This document shows positions 8,683-17,060 of a stretch of DNA of 33,872 nucleotides, in pieces. How positions within the stretch are numbered: position 1 is the first letter of the stretch; each line of letters starts with the position of its first letter. Below the pieces are notes generated by a model. The model did not search any database, had not been told where the DNA came from, and saw only the letters and a program-made list of their open reading frames with translations. Source of the DNA: an uncultured Veillonella sp. GTDB taxonomy: Bacteria > Bacillota > Negativicutes > Veillonellales > Veillonellaceae. Both the position numbers and the translations under genes were made by a program. The stretch lies in NCBI GenBank assembly GCA_902478055.1, contig CABSJL010000015.1:1-33872 (forward strand), in the 5' to 3' direction.

Positions 8683-9576
8683 ATGAAGCGATATGAAATT
8701 ATAGGTGTCTTACTAACCCTATTAGGTGCTGTTTTATGGGGTGTATCTGGTGCTTCAGTACAGTTCCTAAGCAACTTTAGGGATATGAACTTAGAATGGC
8801 TAGTCACCATGCGATTAATTATAGCGGGATTATTAACCGTTGTTTATGCGTGGTTTAAATATGGTAATGCTATCTTTGATGTCTTTCGTAATTTGAAAGA
8901 TGTAGTAGGCCTTATCGTTTTTGGTGTATTTGGTATGGCCTTATGCCAATATACATATTTTAAATCCATTGCTTTAGCTGGAGCTGGTATTGCGACGGTA
9001 CTCCAATACTTGGCGCCATCCATGATTATTATTTACATGCTAGCACGTTATGGTAAACGGCCCTCTAAAGGGGAGATTATTTCCGTTATATTGGCCTTGG
9101 TAGGTACGATTTGTTTGATGGGGAATGATGGCTTTTCTTTTGAAAGCTTCCCTCTGGCCGTGCTCGTGTGGGGCCTCTTGTCTGCCGTGGGGGTCGCTGT
9201 ATATAGTGTTTCTCCTGTAGATTTACTATATAAATATGGGACACTGCCGATTGTAGGCTTTGGTATGCTCTTCAGTGGTATTGTAGCGGCTATCTTGTTC
9301 CACCAACCAAATTCGTATGCTCTGTGGGATGTATGGACTGTTATTGGCTGTTTTAATGTTGTCTTTCTTGGGACCATTGTATCCTTTAATGCCTATTTAG
9401 AAGGGGTTAAGCGCATAGGCGCTGTACCGGGATCCATCTTGTCATCTATTGAACCGATTTCAGCGGCTTTCTTTGGATGGGCATTTTTAGACAACCAATT
9501 TAGTGCATTAGGACTAATTGGCATGGCTATGATCATCGCTACTGTTATTATTATTGCTCTAGAAAAACGTAATTAA
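8683..9576 (+). CDS. EamA-family (DMT superfamily) transporter, copy 1
   Basis: A 297-residue inner-membrane protein with ten predicted hydrophobic helices arranged as two EamA repeats. The first contains GAVLWGVSGASVQ, and the second ends in PGSILSSIEPISAAFFGWAF. These are typical positions of the drug/metabolite transporter fold, which exports amino acids or metabolites or imports small solutes. It starts four bases after the YhcH gene, so the two are translated together. A related copy follows at 9667; the two share the whole layout and many exact blocks. Substrate is unknown. Confidence 0.87.
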   Translation: MKRYEIIGVLLTLLGAVLWGVSGASVQFLSNFRDMNLEWLVTMRLIIAGLLTVVYAWFKYGNAIFDVFRNLKDVVGLIVFGVFGMALCQYTYFKSIALAGAGIATVLQYLAPSMIIIYMLARYGKRPSKGEIISVILALVGTICLMGNDGFSFESFPLAVLVWGLLSAVGVAVYSVSPVDLLYKYGTLPIVGFGMLFSGIVAAILFHQPNSYALWDVWTVIGCFNVVFLGTIVSFNAYLEGVKRIGAVPGSILSSIEPISAAFFGWAFLDNQFSALGLIGMAMIIATVIIIALEKRN

Positions 9577-9581
9577 TATAT

Positions 9582-9619
9582 GAGGTCTCTACTGTATATT
9601 GCGGTTTAGAGGCCTCTTT
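9582..9619 (+). terminator. Probable terminator between the two EamA genes
   Basis: Nine-base arms GAGGTCTCT/AGAGGCCTC with one G-T pair, then TTTG. It is weaker than others in the window because the T-run is short. Confidence 0.55.
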
Positions 9620-9666
9620 GTTATGATGTTATAGTATTTTAATGTCGCATTAGATGGAGGAATTAG

Positions 9667-10608
9667 ATGGGGGAGAAACAGTGGATCGGCATGGCGCTAG
9701 CCATTCTAGGAGCCTTGTTTTGGGGCCTTTCAGGTACATCTGTACAATATCTGGAAGGGGCAAAACACTTGAATGTAGAGTGGCTACTAGAGGTTCGGCT
9801 GCTCGTGGCAGGGTTCTTGACGATTATATTGGCCTATATGCAAGATGGGATGCGCATCTTTGATATTTTTAAAAATAAAAAAGACTTTGGTAAATTGCTC
9901 ATCTTCGGTGTTCTAGGCATCGCTTTAGCGCAGTACACGTACTTTAGAGCCATCGCTATTTCTGGCGTTGGGGTGGCTACGGTCCTTCAATACGTTGCGC
10001 CAACGTTGATTATTATTTATCTCTTCCTACGATACTTTAAAAAGCCGTCTATTGCAGAGACAGGTTGTGTTATATTAGCCCTGATTGGTACCGTTTGTAT
10101 CGTCTCCCAAGATGGATTAGATATTGCCAATATTAATGGTGAAGCTTTACTGTGGGGACTCATTTCTGCAGCCAGCATCTGTGTCTATACATTGCAACCT
10201 ATTGAACTATTAAAGAAATATGGCACTACATCGATTGTTGGTTTTGCCATGTTTATTTGTGGATTTATTTCGTTAGCCATGTTCCAGCAAATCGATTCTG
10301 AAGCGATTTGGGATGGTATGACATGGCTTGGATTATTCGCCATTATTATACTGGGGACGGTTGTATCCTTTAATGCTTATATCGAAGGGGTGCGACGGAT
10401 TGGTGCCGTACAAGGCTCTATTCTTTCTTCGTTGGAACCGATTTCAGCCGCTCTATTTGGCTGGGCATTATTGGGGAATGAATTTACCCTTGTAGGGATT
10501 ATAGGTATGGTTTGTATCATTGCTACCGTATTCATTATCGCCTGGGATCGACAACGACAAATCAAACGAGAAGTACTAGAAAAACTGAATAAAGTAGAAA
10601 TGAAATAA
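9667..10608 (+). CDS. EamA-family (DMT superfamily) transporter, copy 2
   Basis: A 313-residue paralogue of the preceding transporter, with ten hydrophobic helices in two EamA halves. Shared blocks with copy 1 include GATVLQY-type, FNAYxEGVxRIGAV and SILSSxEPISAA segments. The start at 9667 follows a strong GGAGG site. The C-terminus carries an extra charged tail of about 20 residues (KREVLEKLNKVEMK) that copy 1 lacks. The copies are separated by a probable terminator, so they may be expressed independently. Tandem duplication with divergence is the simplest explanation; substrate unknown. Confidence 0.87.
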   Translation: MGEKQWIGMALAILGALFWGLSGTSVQYLEGAKHLNVEWLLEVRLLVAGFLTIILAYMQDGMRIFDIFKNKKDFGKLLIFGVLGIALAQYTYFRAIAISGVGVATVLQYVAPTLIIIYLFLRYFKKPSIAETGCVILALIGTVCIVSQDGLDIANINGEALLWGLISAASICVYTLQPIELLKKYGTTSIVGFAMFICGFISLAMFQQIDSEAIWDGMTWLGLFAIIILGTVVSFNAYIEGVRRIGAVQGSILSSLEPISAALFGWALLGNEFTLVGIIGMVCIIATVFIIAWDRQRQIKREVLEKLNKVEMK

Positions 10609-10616
10609 ACAAACGA

Positions 10617-10649
10617 AAACACATATACCATGCGGTATATGTGTTTTTT
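10617..10649. terminator. Bidirectional terminator between EamA copy 2 and fic
   Basis: Arms AAAACACATATACC/GGTATATGTGTTTT with an ATGC loop and T-runs on both strands. It sits between converging genes. Confidence 0.87.
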
Positions 10650-10660
10650 GTAATCAAATA

Positions 10661-11272
10661 TTATATTTTTTCTAATATTTTTTCAAATAATAGTTCTAGT
10701 TTCTGTAAGTCGCCATGTACGGTTCCGTCCATATAGGTATTATATACAGTATCATCTTCAGAAACACGAATTTGTGCTTTATACCCCTTTGATAAGGCCA
10801 ATACTCGAATTACTTCACGTTGTGTGCGGCCATTCCCTTCCCTAAATGGATGGAAGAAATTTAGGGAATCTAAGATTTTAGCTAAGTTCTTAATAATACT
10901 TTCTTTTGTATTGGTTTTTTGATGATATGTATTTAGCAAATCATTTATAAAGTTCTCGGCAGAGCTAAATGATTGTATCGACATAAAAGGATTGCCACTC
11001 TTTGTAATATTAACTTTTCTATATTGACCGGCCCAAGAATAAACATCTTGGAATAAATACTTATGGATCTTTAGTATATCAGTCATAGAATATACTGGAA
11101 TTGGCAACATATATAAATCTGCAAGCCGTTTTGATACATATAAATGCTCATTATTTTTTGCTAACTTAGGATCTAGAATATTTTGTTTATTTATTAATAC
11201 AAATGAATTTTCATAGGTATAGAAATTATCTAAATCTATGTACTGGTAACCTTCGTATTGGTTTTTAGCCAA
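10661..11272 (-). CDS. Fic-domain protein (putative AMPylating toxin)
   Basis: Fic enzymes transfer AMP from ATP to target proteins. The active-site motif HPFREGNGR is at residues 141-149, with R152 completing HPFxxGNGRxxR, so catalysis looks intact. The 203-residue size is a minimal single-domain Fic. I chose the TTG at 11272, preceded by GGAAGGA, over the ATG at 11302, which has no site. This leaves an eight-base overlap with the upstream small gene, as is usual for toxin/antitoxin pairs. There is no inhibitory (S/T)xxxE(G/N) helix at either end of the protein itself. Such a motif is present in the neighbour, making this a class I Fic arrangement. Targets are unknown; in VbhT- and FicT-type systems they are topoisomerases. 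Confidence 0.87.
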   Translation of the reverse strand: MAKNQYEGYQYIDLDNFYTYENSFVLINKQNILDPKLAKNNEHLYVSKRLADLYMLPIPVYSMTDILKIHKYLFQDVYSWAGQYRKVNITKSGNPFMSIQSFSSAENFINDLLNTYHQKTNTKESIIKNLAKILDSLNFFHPFREGNGRTQREVIRVLALSKGYKAQIRVSEDDTVYNTYMDGTVHGDLQKLELLFEKILEKI

Positions 11273-11453
11273 TTTGTAGTTCCTTCCTTCTGTTTGTAAC
11301 ATAATTTTTTAATTCTAGAACTGATTCAGTTGTAGGAGTGAAGTCTTCAATCATAGATGAACCTATGGCATACCAAACTGCATCAAAGTCCTCATAAGTA
11401 TCAAATTGTACATCTAAAATGGTGAGTTTTTCTTTATTTACATTTAATGTCAT
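11265..11453 (-). CDS. VbhA-like antitoxin for the Fic protein
   Basis: This 62-residue acidic protein sits directly upstream of fic and overlaps it. The start is the ATG at 11453, five bases after AGGAGG; a GTG at 11459 lies inside that site. Residues 32-36 (SSMIE) followed by D37 fit the inhibitory (S/T)xxxE(G/N) signature of class I Fic antitoxins except that Asp replaces Gly/Asn. The following segment FTPTTESVLELKNYV resembles the P-S/T-x-E-V-x-x-L pattern of VbhA-type antitoxins. The conserved Glu (E36) would contact the Fic anion-binding site and block ATP binding. The identification rests on motif and synteny, not on a search. Confidence 0.78.
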   Translation of the reverse strand: MTLNVNKEKLTILDVQFDTYEDFDAVWYAIGSSMIEDFTPTTESVLELKNYVTNRRKELQIG

Positions 11454-11475
11454 AGGCACCTCCTTTATTACTATT

Positions 11476-11504
11476 ATTATAGCATAGCTCGTCTCTTTAT
11501 TTTG
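11476..11504 (-). promoter_or_regulatory. Extended -10 promoter of the Fic module
   Basis: Reading the minus strand, TGCTATAAT (TATAAT at 11481-11476) lies 22 bases before the antitoxin start. The -35 region is poor, but the TG extension compensates. Confidence 0.55.
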
Positions 11505-11522
11505 TATACATGACCTATTTTA

Positions 11523-11551
11523 TTGACTATTTACTTATCTATTCATATAGT
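11523..11551 (+). promoter_or_regulatory. Promoter of the hydrolase/DcuC group
   Basis: TTGACT (11523-11528), a 17-base spacer and TATAGT (11546-11551) lie 38 bases before the amidohydrolase start. Confidence 0.7.
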
Positions 11552-11564
11552 TAATAGGTAAGTA
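11532..11564. promoter_or_regulatory. Palindromic operator candidate over the promoter
   Basis: Twelve-base arms TACTTATCTATT (11532-11543) and AATAGGTAAGTA (11553-11564) are complementary except for one position and flank the -10 box. A dimeric repressor bound here would block RNA polymerase. No regulator gene is adjacent. The regulator is unknown. Confidence 0.5.
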
Positions 11565-11588
11565 CTAATTAATTTTTAGGAGGTTCCT

Positions 11589-12884
11589 ATGTCTGTAAAA
11601 GATTTCGTACAACAACGCCGTGATGATTTTATCGCCTTACGTCGAGATTTTCATATGTATCCAGAGCCAGCTTGGCTCGAATATCGTTCTGCCGCTAAAG
11701 TAGCTGAAAAGCTAATTGCTTTGGGTTATGATGTGGCACTCGGTGCAGAAGTGCTTGATTTAGATTCTCGTATGGGTTTGCCTAGCGAGGATGTTATGAA
11801 AGCAGCAATGGCTCGTGCTATGGATGAAGGTGCTGATCCTGAGCTCGTAGAAAAAATGGGCTATGGTAAAACAGCCATCGTAGCAACAATGAAGTTCAGT
11901 GATGATGGTCCTGTTGTGGCATTCCGTGCAGATATGGATTCTAATGATGTTATCGAATCTAAAGCATCTAACCATATTCCTGCTAAGATTGGTTTCCGTT
12001 CTCGCCACGATAAGGCTATGCATGCTTGTGGTCATGATACACATATGACAATGGGCCTTGGCCTTGCAGAATATATAGCGACACATAAGGATGGATTAAA
12101 AGGTACTATCAAACTTATCTTCCAACCTGCTGAGGAAGGCGTACGTGGTGCTAAAGCGATGGTAGAGGCTGGCGTAGTTGATGATGTAGACTTGATGTTT
12201 GGCATGCATATTGGCTTTAATGAAAATCTATCCAATTGCTTTGCTTGTAGTGATCATGGTTTCTTGGCGACTACGAAACTCGATGCTGTGTTCCATGGCT
12301 ATTCTGCTCATGCTGGTGGTTCTCCAGAAAAGGCTCAAAATGCTATGCTTGCAGGCTGTACAGCAGTTCTTAACTTACAAGCTATTGCCCGTCATAGCCA
12401 AGGTGCATCTCGTATGAATGTAGGCGTTTTTGAAAGTGGTACAGGTCGCAATGTTACACCTGATGTAGCAGTTCTTAAATTAGAAACGCGCGGTGCTACT
12501 ACCGAAATCAATGACTACATGATTGAACGCACTAAAACTATTATTAAAGGCGCTGCAGAAATGCATGACTGTACATTTGAAATTACAAAACAAGGCGAAA
12601 CACCAGCTGGTCGTATTAGCGATGATTTAGCTCGTGAAGTACAAGAAATCATTGAACCATTGGGCATCTTTAAAGAAGTACCGTTTGATTATAGTGGCGG
12701 TGGTAGTGAAGACTGCGCGTACTTCTTGAACCGTGTAATTGATCGTGGTGGTCGAGCAACATATATGGTATTAGGCTCTGCTATTAAAGCACCTCATCAT
12801 AATCCATTATTCGATATCGATGAAGAAGACATGCTAAACGGTATTGTTGCATTAGGTACAATTGCTACTCACTATTTAAAATAG
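11589..12884 (+). CDS. M20-family amidohydrolase, AbgA-like
   Basis: A 431-residue cytoplasmic zinc peptidase-fold hydrolase. The metal motif HACGHD is at residues 145-150 and the catalytic PAEEG at 180-184. A lid/dimerisation domain follows with HSQGASRMNVGV and GRNVTPDVAVLKLETRGA, and a C-terminal HHNPLFDID block completes the site. The N-terminal RRDFHMYPEPAW and SRMGLPSED segments match the layout of AbgA, the A subunit of p-aminobenzoyl-glutamate hydrolase, better than that of plain aminoacylases. No AbgB partner is visible. It is first in a run with an M20C hydrolase and a DcuC transporter, so a role in cleaving an imported N-acyl amino acid or dipeptide is plausible. The start has an AGGAGG site. 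Confidence 0.88.
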   Translation: MSVKDFVQQRRDDFIALRRDFHMYPEPAWLEYRSAAKVAEKLIALGYDVALGAEVLDLDSRMGLPSEDVMKAAMARAMDEGADPELVEKMGYGKTAIVATMKFSDDGPVVAFRADMDSNDVIESKASNHIPAKIGFRSRHDKAMHACGHDTHMTMGLGLAEYIATHKDGLKGTIKLIFQPAEEGVRGAKAMVEAGVVDDVDLMFGMHIGFNENLSNCFACSDHGFLATTKLDAVFHGYSAHAGGSPEKAQNAMLAGCTAVLNLQAIARHSQGASRMNVGVFESGTGRNVTPDVAVLKLETRGATTEINDYMIERTKTIIKGAAEMHDCTFEITKQGETPAGRISDDLAREVQEIIEPLGIFKEVPFDYSGGGSEDCAYFLNRVIDRGGRATYMVLGSAIKAPHHNPLFDIDEEDMLNGIVALGTIATHYLK

Positions 12885-12910
12885 GACATATTGATTGAGA
12901 TATTGTGATT

Positions 12911-12951
12911 CATACATCTAAACTATAGGTACATAACTATATAGATGTATG
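12911..12951. repeat. Long hairpin between the two hydrolase genes
   Basis: Perfect arms CATACATCTA/TAGATGTATG enclose a second stem TATAG/CTATA (12924-12928, 12937-12941), about 15 pairs in all. No T-run follows, so it is more likely an mRNA-stabilising or processing structure, or an operator, than a terminator. Confidence 0.6.
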
Positions 12952-13016
12952 CATCGAAATATGTATAGTGTGCTATATATTAGATGTAATATGGGTATTA
13001 GATTGTGAGGTGTTAT

Positions 13017-14261
13017 ATGATTCAACGAGAGCGTTTAGCTAAAGATTTTGAAGCTATGGCACAGCTGACTGCACCTGGAGAAGGTATTAATCGCCTAGCT
13101 TTCACCAATGCAGATTGGAAGGGGCGCCAATATATCATTGACCGTATGACTGATGCGGGCTTGACTGTTGAAATAGATGATTTCGGTAATGTTATGGGCT
13201 ATAAGGTTGGTAAGAAATCTGAGCTACCGATTGTTATGGTTGGCTCTCATACGGATAGCGTCCCAAATGGTGGCAACTATGATGGTGTTGTAGGCGTATT
13301 GTCTGCTATCGAAGCTATTCGCAGTATGATGGATGATGGTTTTGAACATGACCATACCATTGCAGTAGTGGACTTTATGTGTGAAGAATCTAGCCGCTTT
13401 GGAGCTGCCACATTGGGCAGTAAGGCTATGCGTGGTGAATTGACATTGAAAGATTTACAACGCTTAGTAGATAAACAAGGTGTGTCCTTGTATGATGCTT
13501 TGAAAGAACGTAATTTAAATCCCGATGCTATTGAGCATATGGAATATGAACGACCTGTAAAGTCTTTCACAGAAATTCATATCGAACAAGGTAAGGTGCT
13601 AGAGCATGAAGCAAAACCCATCGGCGTTGTAACTGGTATTGCCGCACCAGAGCGGTTCTATGTAACCATTCGTGGGAATGCGGACCATAGTGGTGCTACG
13701 CCAATGAATTTGCGTCATGATGCCTTATGTGGGGCTTCAAAAATAATCCTCGGTATTGAGGAGATTGCATCCATGCAAGAGGAGCCTCCAGTGGTAGGCA
13801 CAGTCGGTGTTGTTGAGGTAACACCGGGTGCGATGAACGTTATCCCTGGGGCTGTGAAGATGGGAGTCGATATTCGCAGTATTTCTAAGGTGGCCCGTGA
13901 TTCTGTAGTTACCCTCATTAAGGAATTTATTGATGTTATTGCAGAGAAACGAGGCTTATCCTATACGATTGAGCCTATCGCACAGGATCATCCTGTAGCG
14001 ATGCATCCGGCCATGATTCGAGAAATCGAAGAGGCTGTTAAGTCTGTAGGTGTAGACTATATGACCATGCCAAGCGGTGCTGGTCATGATGCTATGCACT
14101 GGGCCGATGATGTTCCAACAGGGATGATTTTTATCCCATGTCGTGAAGGTATTAGTCATAATCCGGCTGAATTTGCGGAAATGGATGATATCACTACAGG
14201 CGCTAAGGTATTGGATACAGTACTTAGAAAACTTAGCTTAGAAAGTACTGAAATTAATTAG
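13017..14261 (+). CDS. M20C Zn-dependent amidase/hydantoinase-carbamoylase family
   Basis: A 414-residue hydrolase of the N-carbamoyl-L-amino-acid hydrolase / allantoate amidohydrolase / beta-ureidopropionase family. Metal ligands are visible in GSHTDSVPNGGNYDG (H78, D80 and the following D), the CEES pair (E123, E124), EIHIEQG, and the C-terminal GISHNPAEF His. The HSGATPM motif belongs to the dimerisation domain. Start at the ATG 13017 with GAGG six bases upstream; a GTG at 13005 overlaps that site. It lies 132 bases after the AbgA-like gene with a large hairpin in the gap. Members open C-N bonds of carbamoyl or ureido amino acids and release ammonia and CO2; exact substrate cannot be read from sequence. 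Confidence 0.87.
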   Translation: MIQRERLAKDFEAMAQLTAPGEGINRLAFTNADWKGRQYIIDRMTDAGLTVEIDDFGNVMGYKVGKKSELPIVMVGSHTDSVPNGGNYDGVVGVLSAIEAIRSMMDDGFEHDHTIAVVDFMCEESSRFGAATLGSKAMRGELTLKDLQRLVDKQGVSLYDALKERNLNPDAIEHMEYERPVKSFTEIHIEQGKVLEHEAKPIGVVTGIAAPERFYVTIRGNADHSGATPMNLRHDALCGASKIILGIEEIASMQEEPPVVGTVGVVEVTPGAMNVIPGAVKMGVDIRSISKVARDSVVTLIKEFIDVIAEKRGLSYTIEPIAQDHPVAMHPAMIREIEEAVKSVGVDYMTMPSGAGHDAMHWADDVPTGMIFIPCREGISHNPAEFAEMDDITTGAKVLDTVLRKLSLESTEIN

Positions 14262-14415
14262 GTTGAGTGCTGTGGAATATGGTATTAGATATAATCTGGT
14301 TAGATCTGTGTTAATTAGCTAAGACATTATATTTACGTGGTTAGAAGGGTGTATTCCGTAATAGAATGGTAGAGAATATTTTCTGTTTGTTGGGAATACC
14401 CGGATTGGAGAGATT

Positions 14416-15669
14416 ATGGTTATTGCTGGTATTGTTATTGTAGTGGCGACGTTTATCGCCATTATTAAACAGTTTGAAACACGGCTCGTTCTATTGTTGT
14501 CGGGCTTGTTAATGTGCTTTATTGGTGGGCAGCTTGGTGCTGGTACGACAGCCTTTGTAAAAGAACTTACAAATCCAGGTCTTGTCCCAACCATTTGTAC
14601 AGTACTTGGTTTTAGTTATGTTATGGAATATACAAAATGCACAGAGCACATGGTATATTTCATCTCTGCAGGCCTTAAAAAGATGACTAAAATCATCATT
14701 CCTGGTGCTGTTATTATTACATTCTTGATCAATATTGCGTTGCCTACTGCAGCGGGCTGTGCAGCTGCTGTAGGCGCATTATTAATTCCTGCTCTTATTC
14801 GTTCTGGTGTGCATCCTGCAATGGCAGGTTCTGCCATTTTCTTAGGTACTTGGGGTAGTGCATTGAGCCCAGGCCTTATGTTTAATCCGCAAGTAGCACA
14901 ACTAGCCGGTGAAGACGTAATGACCGTTATTGCGAGCTTCTCTATGCAAGCCATTATTGGTATTGTAGTAGCAGCTATCTTGCTCAATATCGTAGCTATC
15001 GTTAAGAAGGAACATACAGGATATGTATTGAAAGATGCTAACGAAGAAGAAGGCAAAGAATTCAAGGTAAATTACTTATATGCCATCATCCCAATCATTC
15101 CGCTTGTATTACTCGTACTTGGTAGTAAACAAGTAGCAGTGATTCCAGAGATTTCCGTTCCTGTATCCATGTTAATTGGTACGGCTATCGGCATTATTGC
15201 GGTACGACCTAATGTAACAGATGCAGTTAAGAAATTCTTCCGTGGTACTGGCGATGGCATGTGCGACGTTGTGGGTCTTATGGCTGCTGCTGCTTGCTTT
15301 ACAGCAGGTATGCAATACATCGGCCTTACAAGTGCACTCATTGATGGCATGAAGAACTCTCAACAAATTGCCCAAATCGGTGCTGCCTTTGGTCCATTCT
15401 TATTGGCAGTTATCTCTGGTTCTGGTAATGCAGCAGCCCTTGCCTTTAACGGTGCGGTAACACCTCATGCAGCAGACTTTGGGTATGGCATTATGCAATT
15501 AGGCTCCATGGCTCAATTGGGTGCTGGTATCGGTCGTAGTATGAGCCCAGTAGCAGGTGCAGGTATCATCATTGCCGGCCTTGCTGGTATCAATCCTATG
15601 GAAATGGCAAAACGTAATGCTGTACCATGTATTATTGCTACAGTAGTTATTATGCTATTGTTACTATAA
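14416..15669 (+). CDS. dcuC: DcuC-family anaerobic C4-dicarboxylate transporter
   Basis: A 417-residue membrane protein with about 12 hydrophobic helices and the family blocks INIALPTAAGCAAAVGALL and GTWGSALSPGLM. DcuC carriers exchange or export succinate, fumarate and related dicarboxylates during anaerobic growth. The start follows GGAGAG. It lies 154 bases after the M20C gene; no terminator is visible in that gap, so read-through from the hydrolase promoter is possible. Because it is grouped with two amide hydrolases, it may instead carry an N-substituted dicarboxylic amino acid such as a glutamate or aspartate derivative. That substrate idea is inference from context. A terminator follows. 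Confidence 0.85.
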   Translation: MVIAGIVIVVATFIAIIKQFETRLVLLLSGLLMCFIGGQLGAGTTAFVKELTNPGLVPTICTVLGFSYVMEYTKCTEHMVYFISAGLKKMTKIIIPGAVIITFLINIALPTAAGCAAAVGALLIPALIRSGVHPAMAGSAIFLGTWGSALSPGLMFNPQVAQLAGEDVMTVIASFSMQAIIGIVVAAILLNIVAIVKKEHTGYVLKDANEEEGKEFKVNYLYAIIPIIPLVLLVLGSKQVAVIPEISVPVSMLIGTAIGIIAVRPNVTDAVKKFFRGTGDGMCDVVGLMAAAACFTAGMQYIGLTSALIDGMKNSQQIAQIGAAFGPFLLAVISGSGNAAALAFNGAVTPHAADFGYGIMQLGSMAQLGAGIGRSMSPVAGAGIIIAGLAGINPMEMAKRNAVPCIIATVVIMLLLL

Positions 15670-15749
15670 TTAGATAACATGTAGTTGTGCAACTATAATG
15701 ATATAAAGTTAAACAGCTTAAAGCTTTTAAATTTAAAATGCATAAGAAA

Positions 15750-15787
15750 AGAACCCCATTATGATTAACATCATGAAGGGGTTCTCT
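15750..15787. terminator. Bidirectional terminator between dcuC and the MFS gene
   Basis: Stem AGAACCCC/GGGGTTCT with a partly paired upper part, T-rich on the plus strand and TTTTCTT on the minus strand. It separates converging genes. Confidence 0.82.
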
Positions 15788-15832
15788 TTATATTGTAGAG
15801 TTATGTGGTTCTATTTATATTGTAAATTTCTA

Positions 15833-17011
15833 TTATTTTAGTTTGAAACCAATCCATAGAGCGGAAATAATAAATAAGCCACCACTAACCCAGAATAGTG
15901 TAGTAAAGCCTAGCCATGCCATAAGGCTAGCACCGCCGACAGATCCTAAGAAATAGCCAAAGAATAGACAGGATTGATTATAGGAGAATACTTGGCCTGT
16001 AAATTCTCGAGGTGTTTTGGAAGATAGGTAGGTGTTTAAAGCTGGAAGCATACCACCTAGACCAAAACCTTGTAGGAATCTGATGATTGCAAGTTGATAT
16101 ACATCAGAAACATAGGCTTGAGGGATATTTAAAACCCCTACATAGATAAGAGAGACTACTAACACTTTACGGGGGCCAATTTTATCGACTAATTTACCTA
16201 GTGGAGAGCTACTCATAAGTTGAGCAATACCCATAGCGGAGAATACGGCACCTGCAATAAATGCGAGATTTTCTGTGTCGCTAGGAACGATTCCTTTAAT
16301 ATATACAGAGATAACTGGTTGTAAAGACATGATGCATATTGCGTAGATAAAGGAGGCCACACATAATGCGACAATACTATTAAATTCCGGTATTTGCTCT
16401 TTCAACTTGCGGATAGAAAGTTTTTCCGGATTAGGTTTTGGTACATAATTTTCATGGATGAATATAGTGGCTAGCATACCGGCTAAGCCCATGAGGGCAC
16501 CGACGATGATAAAGTCGTTTCGAATACCTACTGTATCTGCAATGTAGCCGCCTAATAGAGGCCCAATGAGCGAACCTGCTAGGTTGGCCGATGCCAATAG
16601 ACCTAAGGCCCAACCTGTTCGTTCAATCGGGGTTTCAGAAGCAATTAAGGTAATTGATGCGGAGTAAAATCCACTTACAAGACCTTGGATTAAACGAATT
16701 AGTACGACTCCCTCAGGGGTTGTTTGAAAGGCAATCAAAGCATTACATAAGGCCATGCCAAAGCTAGATCGTATTAATGTAATTTTACGACCTTTTTTGT
16801 CAGCAACACGCCCCCAAAATGGAGCAGCCAAGCAAACGATTATGTAGGTTGCACCGGTTGCTAAACCAGACCATAAGGACATTGCTTCTGGTGTTTGGAC
16901 GCCTAAATCGTGAAAGTATAAAGGCAGGATTGGAGCTAGCTGACTTACACCAAAGGCTGTACAGAATACACAGACTAAACTGATGTATACCGTTCGTTTC
17001 CACGTTTCCAA
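15833..17011 (-). CDS. Major facilitator superfamily exporter (multidrug-type)
   Basis: A 392-residue protein with 12 hydrophobic helices. Motif A is present as GRVADKKGRK in the loop after helix 2, with a second, weaker copy LGKLVDKIGPRK in the C-terminal half. The SLIGPLLGGYIAD block corresponds to motif C of drug/proton antiporters, which favours export. The start is TTG at 17011, placed by a strong AAGGAGG site seven bases upstream. It follows the Sel1-repeat gene by 49 bases on the same strand, so the two may be co-transcribed. Substrate unknown. Confidence 0.87.
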   Translation of the reverse strand: METWKRTVYISLVCVFCTAFGVSQLAPILPLYFHDLGVQTPEAMSLWSGLATGATYIIVCLAAPFWGRVADKKGRKITLIRSSFGMALCNALIAFQTTPEGVVLIRLIQGLVSGFYSASITLIASETPIERTGWALGLLASANLAGSLIGPLLGGYIADTVGIRNDFIIVGALMGLAGMLATIFIHENYVPKPNPEKLSIRKLKEQIPEFNSIVALCVASFIYAICIMSLQPVISVYIKGIVPSDTENLAFIAGAVFSAMGIAQLMSSSPLGKLVDKIGPRKVLVVSLIYVGVLNIPQAYVSDVYQLAIIRFLQGFGLGGMLPALNTYLSSKTPREFTGQVFSYNQSCLFFGYFLGSVGGASLMAWLGFTTLFWVSGGLFIISALWIGFKLK

Positions 17012-17060
17012 CGTATCCCTCCTTTCTTAGTCGTAGTATGTTCTTAATAAAATAATACGC

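Noticed and set aside
12911..12951. Hairpin between hydrolases as a terminator
   Set aside because: No T-run follows the stem on either strand.
14616..15065. 149-residue minus-strand ORF inside dcuC
   Set aside because: Antisense of a clear transporter; the hydrophobic content is mirrored from dcuC codons.
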